47,095 bases of DNA from an uncultured Oscillospiraceae bacterium (GTDB taxonomy: Bacteria; Bacillota; Clostridia; Oscillospirales; Oscillospiraceae), in assembly GCA_904395865.1 (NCBI GenBank), contig CAJFNY010000058.1, positions 1 to 47,095 on the forward strand, read 5' to 3'. The notes below the pieces were generated by a model. The model searched no databases and was not told where the DNA came from. It saw only the letters and a list, made by a program, of their open reading frames with translations. This document shows positions 41,412 to 47,095 of this stretch, in pieces; position 1 is the first letter of the stretch, and each line of letters opens with the position of its first letter. The position numbers and the translations under genes were made by a program.

Positions 41412-41439
41412 TTGACTGTTTCCTGACGCGCGATATAAT
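41412..41439 (+). promoter_or_regulatory. Promoter of the DUF6514-like gene
   Basis: TTGACT (41412-41417), 16-bp spacer, TATAAT (41434-41439). It predicts a start near 41446 and a leader of about 120 nt. Confidence 0.75.
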
Positions 41440-41567
41440 CATTTTCAGAAACAACGGCTGCAGGGCAGCCGACCCGGGCCCGCACTGTACGTCCCGGACC
41501 AAGCGGTGGGAGACGGCGGGATGTGTCGCGGCAGGCGGCTTGCACAGCGGCAGAGGGGGTGGTTTCT

Positions 41568-41789
41568 TTGTATCGGTTCCGCGTGATCGAGACGGAGGAT
41601 TCGTTCCTGGGCGGGCGCTCCTACGGCATTGTGGGCGAAGAAAGCCGTGCGGCGGACTGGGTGCCGGTCGAATGCGTCCCGAACATCTCCTGCCGGCTGC
41701 CGTTCGTCACGCAGCTGGCGGAGCGATGTAACCGATACCAGCTGAGTCCGGTCCATCTGCGGGATGTAGTGATGGACGCAATTCCATAG
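41568..41789 (+). CDS. DUF6514-like small protein
   Basis: The 73-aa protein has no signal peptide or membrane segment. It shows FRVIETEDSFLGGRSYGIVG, then VECVPNISCRLPFVTQLAERCNRYQLSPVHLRDVV. This layout resembles a small clostridial family annotated DUF6514, of unknown function. The start is TTG at 41568, 8 nt after AGAGGGGG. The track ATG at 41523 has no ribosome site. Spo0A-like boxes upstream suggest control during entry into stationary phase or sporulation. A terminator follows. Confidence 0.6.
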   Translation: MYRFRVIETEDSFLGGRSYGIVGEESRAADWVPVECVPNISCRLPFVTQLAERCNRYQLSPVHLRDVVMDAIP

Positions 41790-41792
41790 CAA

Positions 41793-41822
41793 AGACGCCC
41801 GGCGGAATATCGTCGGGCGTCT
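41793..41822 (+). terminator. Terminator-like hairpin after the DUF6514-like gene
   Basis: AGACGCCCG (41793-41801) and CGGGCGTCT (41814-41822) form a 9-bp stem directly after the stop codon. The tail CTGCGTTGT is only weakly U-rich. Confidence 0.65.
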
Positions 41823-41981
41823 CTGCGTTGTATGGGGAAAAAGGGAGGCTCAAAAGGGCGCCAAACGAAATCTCTGTCCGGCTTCTTTTGACAGTTTCAG
41901 AATACACGCGACCTTTGAATGGCGTGTGAACGGATTTCAAACAATTCGTGAACACGCTGCCGCCGTGTGTTCAGCCGCGGG

Positions 41982-42010
41982 TTGACACGGCAACGGGTTT
42001 CCAATAAAAT
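41982..42010 (+). promoter_or_regulatory. Promoter of the GPP34-like gene
   Basis: TTGACA (41982-41987), 17-bp spacer, TAAAAT (42005-42010). Just upstream, GAACAC...GTGTTC (about 41950-41972) is an inverted repeat that might be a regulator site. Confidence 0.75.
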
Positions 42011-42056
42011 GAAGGGGACACAGGGCGGGAGCCCGGCAGAAAGGGGGACCATCAGG

Positions 42057-42704
42057 ATGCAGCACGACTGGGGACTTACGCAGGCGTTCTTTCTCTGCAC
42101 CGTCAATCACCGGGGACATCACCGTGCCATTTCCATGGGCAATGCCGCCGGTCTGGCGGCCGCCGCGGTACTGGAGCTGGCCCTGGAGGGCGCCGTGACG
42201 ATGACGAACGGCCGCCTGACCGTCACCGGGCCGCTGCCGGTGCCCCATCTGGCGCCGGTCTACCGGTACATCGAGGCGCGGCAGCCTCTGAAGGCGCGGA
42301 GAGTGGTGGAGGCCTTTGCCATCACCTTTACCAACCGGGGCCCCGACGCGCTGGTCGCCGCCGTCGTGGCGCCCCTGGAGGCCACCGGCGCCGTCACCCG
42401 GGACACCTCCGGGCTTCACGGGCGGCGGCCGCGGTACCTTCCGAACCCGCGGGCGCGGGACAGTGTCATCCGCCAGATCCGGACGGAGTTTCTGGAGGGA
42501 GGCGCTCTGTCCGATGAGGTGGTGATCCTGGCAGCGCTTCTGGATCGGATCGACGGCCTTTCCCAGTTCTTCCCCCCGTATGAGCGGCAGATGCTCCGGG
42601 CGCAGCTGCGGGAGATCCGTGCCCATCCGGCCAGCGAAACGGCGGCCGGCATGATCCGGTGCGTCGAGGAGCTCGTGATTATGACGCTCATCTCCGCTAC
42701 CTAA
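42057..42704 (+). CDS. GPP34 (GOLPH3/Vps74-like) family protein
   Basis: The 215-aa soluble protein is mostly helical. Its opening (LTQAFFLCTVNHRGHH...AAAVLELALEGAVTM) and later helix-rich part follow the bacterial GPP34 pattern, whose eukaryotic members bind phosphoinositides at the Golgi. Bacterial members have no settled role. The ATG at 42057 is used because the promoter lies downstream of the track start at 41967; AAAGGGGG precedes it with a spacing of about 10. A membrane protein gene follows at 65 bp and may be co-transcribed. Confidence 0.5.
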   Translation: MQHDWGLTQAFFLCTVNHRGHHRAISMGNAAGLAAAAVLELALEGAVTMTNGRLTVTGPLPVPHLAPVYRYIEARQPLKARRVVEAFAITFTNRGPDALVAAVVAPLEATGAVTRDTSGLHGRRPRYLPNPRARDSVIRQIRTEFLEGGALSDEVVILAALLDRIDGLSQFFPPYERQMLRAQLREIRAHPASETAAGMIRCVEELVIMTLISAT

Positions 42705-42769
42705 GTCCCGGCGCCAGCCGGTGTCCGAATTTGAAACGGGCGCTGTTCCGCCCGAAGGGAGGCCTTTGC

Positions 42770-43618
42770 TTGAAGAAGCGCACCAATGGCTTTCGCCATG
42801 TGGAGAACCGCAAGCGAATGGCGGTGGTCTATATTCTGCTGCGGTTGTCGGTGGTGCTGGTGATGGTGGCCCAGTTCTTCAACCGGAACTACGAGAACGT
42901 GTTCCTGTGTATCCTGACCATGGTGCTGTTCCTGATGCCAACCATCATTGAGCGTCGGCTGCGCATCGACCTGCCGGACACACTGGAGGTCATCATTCTC
43001 CTGTTCATTTACGCGGCAGAGATCCTCGGCGAGATTCAGGCGTTTTACGTCCATCTGCGCTTCTGGGACACCATGCTCCACACGCTCAACGGCTTTCTCT
43101 GTGCAGCCATCGGCTTCTCGCTGGTGGACATTCTGAACCGGAATGAGCGGATCTCCCTGCAGCTCTCCCCGTTCTTCATGGCGGTAATCGCCTTCTGCTT
43201 CTCCATGACGGTGGGGGTTCTGTGGGAATTCTTTGAGCGGCTGGCGGACACCGTGCTGCTGTTCGACATGCAGAAGGACCACGTGGTGAATACCATCGCC
43301 TCGGTGGCACTGGACCCGACCCAGAGCAACCAGGTCGTCATCGTGCGGGACATCGCCGACGTGATTCTCGTGCACTCCGACGGCTCCCAGCAGGCCCTGG
43401 GGCTGGGCGGCTACCTGGACCTGGGCATCTACGACACCATGAAGGATCTGTTCGTCAACTTCATCGGCGCCGTGGTGTTCTCGGTCATCGGCTACTTCTT
43501 CGTGAAGAACCGCGGCCGCGGCCGATTTGCGCGCCGCTTCATCCCGCGGGTGCTGATGAACGGGGAAGCCGACGTGCCTGCCCAGGAGCCGGAAGACCCA
43601 CAGGGCAGAGGGACGTGA
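42770..43618 (+). CDS. YjdF/DUF2238-like membrane protein
   Basis: The 282-aa protein has about six membrane segments and a charged, Pro-rich C-terminal tail. The stretch FWDTMLHTLNGFLCAAIGFSLVDIL and later TVGVLWEFFERLAD recall the YjdF (DUF2238) family pattern with buried Asp, His and Glu; the function is unknown. The start is TTG at 42770, 7 nt after GGGAGG, giving MKKRTNGFRHVENRKR. The track start at 42659 is inside the previous gene. A very strong terminator follows. Confidence 0.55.
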   Translation: MKKRTNGFRHVENRKRMAVVYILLRLSVVLVMVAQFFNRNYENVFLCILTMVLFLMPTIIERRLRIDLPDTLEVIILLFIYAAEILGEIQAFYVHLRFWDTMLHTLNGFLCAAIGFSLVDILNRNERISLQLSPFFMAVIAFCFSMTVGVLWEFFERLADTVLLFDMQKDHVVNTIASVALDPTQSNQVVIVRDIADVILVHSDGSQQALGLGGYLDLGIYDTMKDLFVNFIGAVVFSVIGYFFVKNRGRGRFARRFIPRVLMNGEADVPAQEPEDPQGRGT

Positions 43619-43642
43619 GCGTCCTGCCGTACGGCAGCCTCG

Positions 43643-43683
43643 GCGGCCGGAATCCACAGAAATGTGGCTTCCGGCCGCTTTTT
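43643..43683 (+). terminator. Strong rho-independent terminator
   Basis: GCGGCCGGAA and TTCCGGCCGC form a 10-bp stem, extended by CCACA/TGTGG around a GAAA tetraloop, followed by TTTTT. It is the best-formed terminator in the window. Confidence 0.9.
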
Positions 43684-43771
43684 GCTGCATTCCGAATCTG
43701 CCGGGGCGAATGTCCGAAGATTCTCCCGCAGCAGCGGCGGCGCGTCCCACATCTTCCGGGCAAACCGTTCC

Positions 43772-43800
43772 TTGACGGAGCGGGAGTCTCCCGGTATGAT
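43772..43800 (+). promoter_or_regulatory. Promoter of the propeller gene with palindrome in the spacer
   Basis: TTGACG (43772-43777), 17-bp spacer, TATGAT (43795-43800). The spacer contains CGGGAGTCTCCCG, a perfect inverted repeat around one base, well placed for a repressor. Confidence 0.7.
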
Positions 43801-43851
43801 AGTCGTACACCGGGGCGGCCGAGCCGCGGGACCGATTTGCGGAAGGGATGA

Positions 43852-45408
43852 ATGACAATGAGCAACCAGGAAATCGCCCAGCGTGGCATTCTCGACGCAT
43901 GGAAGCAGATGGAGGAAACCGGAGACCGGAAGCAGGAGTCCATCCAGAGCGAACCGCCCACCACGGATCTGGACATTGGCAGCCGTGTGGAGATGTTCGT
44001 GGACCGGTATCTGATCGATCAGATGTATAACACGACACTGCGGCTGGCGCCCCCGCAGCCGCAGAACATGGCCGTCACCTTCGACCGCCCGTGGGAGGGA
44101 CCGGGCAGCGGCGCCTACGCCTCCGTATTCTTCGACGGCAAGCAGTACCGCCTGTATTACCGGGCCTGCGGAAACAACGCGGCCAAATCCGGCGGCGACC
44201 TGAGCGCCCGGCAGTATACGTGCCTGGCCCTGAGTCCCGACGGCATCCACTGGGAGAAGCCGGAGCTGGACCTGGTGGAATTTGACGGCAGCACCAAGAA
44301 CAACATCGTCGTCTCCGGCATCATGGCGCACAACTTCTCCCCGTTTCCGGACGGGAATCCCGCCTGCCCGCCGGAAGAGCGCTTCAAGGCCGTGGCCGGC
44401 CATGCCAATACGGGCCTGATGGCCTTCTGCTCGGAGGACGGACTCCACTGGCACACGCTGCAGGACGAGCCGATCATCCGGGAGGGCGCGTTCGACTCCC
44501 AGAATCTCTGCTTCTACGACCGGCGGATCGGGAAATACCGCTGCTATTCCCGCTACTTCGCAAAGCCCATCGCGTGGGAGCAGGAGGCGCGGGACGGCAC
44601 CTTCCGCCCGGTGCTGCCGCCGGATACGCTGGACGATCTGGGCATCGGCATCCGCGCCATTCAGAGTGCCACATCCGAGGACTTTCTCCACTGGAGCGAC
44701 CAGGTCGCCAACACCTACCAGCGCGGCGTCCCGCTGGAGCACTTCTACACCAATGCCACGATCCCGTGCCCGGGTGCCGAGCACATCTACCTCTCCATGC
44801 CCATGCGCTTCCTGCATGACCGGCATAAGGTGCCATCCTGCCCGTTCCCCGGCGTTTCGGACGGCGTGTTCATGACGAGCCGCGACGGCGTGCGGTTCGA
44901 CCGGACCTTCCTGGAGGGGTGGCTGCGTCCCGGACTCAGCGAACGATGCTGGACCCAGCGGAACTATATCACTGCCTGGGGCCTGCTGGAGACGTCGCCG
45001 GAGGAGCTTTCCCTGTTCGTCGGCGTCCACTATGAGTGGGATGACGGCGGAATCCGCCGGTACACCGTCCGCCGTCACGGCTTCGCCTCCGTGAACGCTC
45101 CGTACGACGGCGGCATCCTGGTGACGAAGCCCTTCCGCTTCCAGGGGGATGCCCTGTACCTGAACTACGCCACCTCGGCCGCCGGCGCCATCCGGGTCGG
45201 CATCATCTCCGACGGCAGCGGCTGGCCGGCCTGCGACTTCAGCACTGAGGACTGCGACCTGATCTACGGCAACGAGCTGGCACGTCGCGTAACGTGGCGC
45301 GGCAGCGGAGATCTCTCCCGCTTCGCCGGCCGGACGGTCCGCCTGAAGTTTGAGATGTACGACGCCGACCTGTATGCGCTGCAGTTCGGCACGGCGTCCC
45401 AGCCCTGA
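43852..45408 (+). CDS. Beta-propeller glycoside-hydrolase-like protein (GH32/GH43/GH130-like fold)
   Basis: The 518-aa protein reads as a five-bladed propeller: repeats such as FFDGKQYRLYYRA, YTCLALSPDGIHWEKPELDL, LMAFCSEDGLHWHTL and SATSEDFLHWSD are typical of GH32/43/130-type folds. A C-terminal beta-sandwich-like part (about 400-518, with LVTKPFRFQGDALYLNYATSA and RFAGRTVRLKFEMYDADLYALQF) follows. There is no signal peptide, so the substrate would be intracellular. Catalytic residues cannot be assigned with confidence. The ATG at 43858 is about equally likely as the start, since GGAAGGG is 10 nt from it but only 4 nt from 43852. It is a single-gene unit. Confidence 0.65.
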   Translation: MTMSNQEIAQRGILDAWKQMEETGDRKQESIQSEPPTTDLDIGSRVEMFVDRYLIDQMYNTTLRLAPPQPQNMAVTFDRPWEGPGSGAYASVFFDGKQYRLYYRACGNNAAKSGGDLSARQYTCLALSPDGIHWEKPELDLVEFDGSTKNNIVVSGIMAHNFSPFPDGNPACPPEERFKAVAGHANTGLMAFCSEDGLHWHTLQDEPIIREGAFDSQNLCFYDRRIGKYRCYSRYFAKPIAWEQEARDGTFRPVLPPDTLDDLGIGIRAIQSATSEDFLHWSDQVANTYQRGVPLEHFYTNATIPCPGAEHIYLSMPMRFLHDRHKVPSCPFPGVSDGVFMTSRDGVRFDRTFLEGWLRPGLSERCWTQRNYITAWGLLETSPEELSLFVGVHYEWDDGGIRRYTVRRHGFASVNAPYDGGILVTKPFRFQGDALYLNYATSAAGAIRVGIISDGSGWPACDFSTEDCDLIYGNELARRVTWRGSGDLSRFAGRTVRLKFEMYDADLYALQFGTASQP

Positions 45409-45420
45409 TTTGTAAAAACA

Positions 45421-45450
45421 TGGCCGCAGCAGGCATGCCTGCTGCGGCCA
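45421..45450. terminator. Perfect 30-nt palindrome, bidirectional terminator
   Basis: The sequence around GCAGGCATGCCTGC is self-complementary over 30 nt. On the minus strand it is followed by TGTTTTTA, making it a good terminator for the dihydropyrimidinase gene; it also lies 12 bp after the propeller gene stop. Confidence 0.8.
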
Positions 45451-45478
45451 ATCAATCTTCTGGGAAATGCGGCGGCGC

Positions 45479-46852
45479 TTACAGCTGATACCGGCCCCGG
45501 CGCAGGTACTGACCGTGGCTCCCGGCCAGCACGTTCCCCTGATCCACTGCCAGACTGCCCCGCAGATAGACGCTGCGGATGCTGCCGGTTGTCCGGTACC
45601 CCTCATAGGGATTGTAGTCCACGTTGGCCGTCTGGCCCTCCGCGGTGATCACCGAGTCGGCCTGGGGATCGTAGACGACGATGTCTGCATCGCTGCCCGG
45701 CGCGATGACGCCCTTCCGCGGCCACAGGCCGTAGAGCTTTGCCGGATTCTCCGAGAGCACCCGGGCCATCTGCCCGCAGGACAGCACGCCGCCGGCCACC
45801 AGGGCTGAATACGTCAGCACGCCGCGGGTCTCCACGCCGGGGAGGCCGCCTGGAATCTTCGTGAAGTTATCGCGCCCGGCGTCCTTCTGGGCCAGGGTGA
45901 AGCTGCAGTGGTCGGTGGAGACGGTCTGGATTTCCCCGGCAGCCAGCGCCTCCGTCAGCGCCCGGCAGTCGGCCGGCTTCCGCAGCGGCGGCGCGCAGAC
46001 GTAGCGGGCCGCCTGGGTGTACGACTCCTGAAAATAGACCCGGTCGTCCAGCAGCAGATACTGGGGGCAGGTCTCCACGAAGACCTTCTGACCCCTGGCC
46101 CTTGCGGCGCGGATCTCCTGGAGCCCCGCCTCCGAGCTCAGGTGCACGATGACGACCGGCGTGTCGGCCACCTGTGCCATCCGCAGCAGCCGGCCGACGG
46201 CCTCGGCCTCCAGCGGTGACGGCCGCGTCTGCGGATGCGCCTCCGGCCCCGTCTGGCCGGAGGCCAGGGCCTCTGCGATCAGTGCGTCGATGACGCCGCT
46301 GTTTTCACAGTGCACGCCGCTGATGCCCCCCAGCTCCTTCAGGGCCACCAGGGCGGAAAACAGGTCCTGATCCCCGATCATCATGGCCGGATACGTCAGG
46401 TACATCTTGAACGACGTGATGCCCTGGTCGAACATGGCCGGCAGCTCCCGCCGGATGTCCTCGTTCCAGTCGTCGATGGTCATGTGGAAGCCGTAGTCGC
46501 AGGCGCTTTTGCCGTCCGCCTTCCGATGCCACAGCTCCAGGCCGTACTGCAGGCTCTCGCCCTTGTTGGGGCAGGCAAAGTCGATCACCGTCGTCGTTCC
46601 GCCGCGGAGGGCGCTGCGGCTGCCGGTGTAAAAGTCGTCCGCCGTGGTGGTGTTGCACACGTCCAGATCGAAGTGTGTGTGCGCGTCAATGAAGCCGGGA
46701 AACAGCAGCATCCCGCCAACATCGACCGTCTCCGCATCGGCCGCTTCCAGCCCGAGCCCTACGGCGGAGATCTGCTCGCCGTCGATCAGCACATCCGCGC
46801 GAATCGCCCCGCTGCCGGAGACCACAGTGCCGCCCTTGAGCAAACGCTTCAT
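45479..46852 (-). CDS. Dihydropyrimidinase/D-hydantoinase
   Basis: The 457-aa amidohydrolase opens the ring of dihydropyrimidines or hydantoins. Zinc ligands appear in DAHTHFDLD, the carbamylated lysine in SFKMYLTY, and further histidines in GVHCENS and VHLSSEAG; the catalytic aspartate is in STDHCSF. YNPYEGY near the C-terminus is typical of the family. Length is normal. GGAG lies upstream of the ATG, and TGGTACAAT about 40 nt upstream may be an extended -10. No other pyrimidine or urate degradation genes are adjacent, although the molybdenum hydroxylase lies in the same window. Confidence 0.9.
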   Translation of the reverse strand: MKRLLKGGTVVSGSGAIRADVLIDGEQISAVGLGLEAADAETVDVGGMLLFPGFIDAHTHFDLDVCNTTTADDFYTGSRSALRGGTTTVIDFACPNKGESLQYGLELWHRKADGKSACDYGFHMTIDDWNEDIRRELPAMFDQGITSFKMYLTYPAMMIGDQDLFSALVALKELGGISGVHCENSGVIDALIAEALASGQTGPEAHPQTRPSPLEAEAVGRLLRMAQVADTPVVIVHLSSEAGLQEIRAARARGQKVFVETCPQYLLLDDRVYFQESYTQAARYVCAPPLRKPADCRALTEALAAGEIQTVSTDHCSFTLAQKDAGRDNFTKIPGGLPGVETRGVLTYSALVAGGVLSCGQMARVLSENPAKLYGLWPRKGVIAPGSDADIVVYDPQADSVITAEGQTANVDYNPYEGYRTTGSIRSVYLRGSLAVDQGNVLAGSHGQYLRRGRYQL

Positions 46853-46958
46853 ATCCCTCAGCTCCTTTGGTTCAGTGTGCTTTCATTGTACCACTCCGTC
46901 CGCCAAAAGGGAACGGTTTCCGCCCACGAAAAAAATCTCGGATTCACAAAAAAAGTGC

Positions 46959-46987
46959 TTGCTTTTTCGGGAGAAGTCTGCTATTAT
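46959..46987 (+). promoter_or_regulatory. Promoter of tRNA-Ala
   Basis: TTGCTT (46959-46964), 17-bp spacer, TATTAT (46982-46987), with TATAAT overlapping at 46985-46990. It lies about 30 bp before the tRNA. Confidence 0.6.
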
Positions 46988-47017
46988 AATAAAGCTTTCT
47001 GAAGCAGAACAGAATAT

Positions 47018-47093
<76 letters not shown>

Positions 47094-47095
47094 AA

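Larger units (their letters stand above)
41215..41567. other. 353-bp intergenic region with terminators, Spo0A-like boxes and a promoter
   Basis: No gene was found. From left to right it holds a hairpin (41222-41240), a second GC hairpin (41244-41272), a hairpin ending in six Ts (41296-41327), an AT-rich inverted repeat GAATAAAT/ATTTATTC (41330-41361), three phased 10-bp repeats (41361-41390), a sigma-A promoter (41412-41439) and a ~120-nt GC-rich leader. Confidence 0.7.

Noticed and set aside
45479-46852. Part of a urate/purine degradation cluster together with the molybdenum hydroxylase
   Set aside because: The hydantoinase is 27 kb away with unrelated housekeeping genes in between, and ygeX, ygeY, ygeW, ssnA or xdhD-like genes are not seen.

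Overview
The window is about 47 kb of GC-rich DNA that reads as chromosome of a Gram-positive Clostridia-type bacterium, most likely in or near the Oscillospiraceae. The placement rests on gene content: SepF and DivIVA next to YggS, Hfq within a miaB-mutS-mutL-miaA run, a clostridial Rrf2 regulator, consensus sigma-A promoters, TTG and GTG starts with strong Shine-Dalgarno sites, and a tandem of Spo0A-like boxes. No insertion sequence, phage, CRISPR array or obvious island edge was seen, and the taxonomic call is an inference.

Layout. Bases 1-1890 hold the 3' part of a PLP enzyme and a threonine-synthase-like gene. Bases 1980-3401 hold a membrane-anchored acyltransferase-like gene with a promoter that predicts a leaderless mRNA. 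Bases 3674-8806 encode a BMP-family ABC importer (lipoprotein, double ATPase, two permeases). A convergent FCD-type GntR regulator gene (8867-9571) follows. Bases 9843-28445 form a catabolic supercluster of 18 genes in two transcription units. Unit A (9843-18000) has a split transketolase, a CoA-acylating aldehyde dehydrogenase-like protein, a transaldolase and a three-subunit molybdenum hydroxylase. Unit B (18204-28445) has a dikinase split over two genes, a DUF1097-like membrane protein, a cupin, an SMP-30 lactonase, a zinc alcohol dehydrogenase, an HprK-like P-loop protein, a PHP phosphatase, a 3-hydroxyacyl-CoA/L-gulonate-dehydrogenase-like enzyme and two metallo-beta-lactamase-fold hydrolases. 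Both units start from near-consensus promoters followed at once by related AT-rich palindromes (GATTATCGATAATC type), so they probably form one regulon, with the neighbouring GntR protein as first candidate regulator.

Bases 28594-39795 are a minus-strand housekeeping run: miaB, mutS, a CPBP protease, mutL, miaA, hfq, an HlyD-like protein, yggS, sepF and divIVA. From 39984 rightward come short independent units: a TIM-barrel protein, an Rrf2 regulator, a DUF6514-like small protein behind Spo0A-like boxes, a GPP34 (GOLPH3)-like protein, a YjdF-like membrane protein and a beta-propeller glycosidase-like protein. A minus-strand dihydropyrimidinase and a tRNA-Ala(GGC) end the window.

How the genes may work together. 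The importer, oxidoreductases, lactonase, phosphotransferase and ketose-cleaving enzymes together look like uptake, oxidation, phosphorylation and carbon-carbon cleavage of a polyhydroxy or hydroxy-aromatic compound. The two-gene dikinase resembles phenylphosphate synthase and a split rifampin phosphotransferase, and is the most distinctive part. The substrate cannot be read from the sequence. This supercluster is the best candidate for an undescribed system here.
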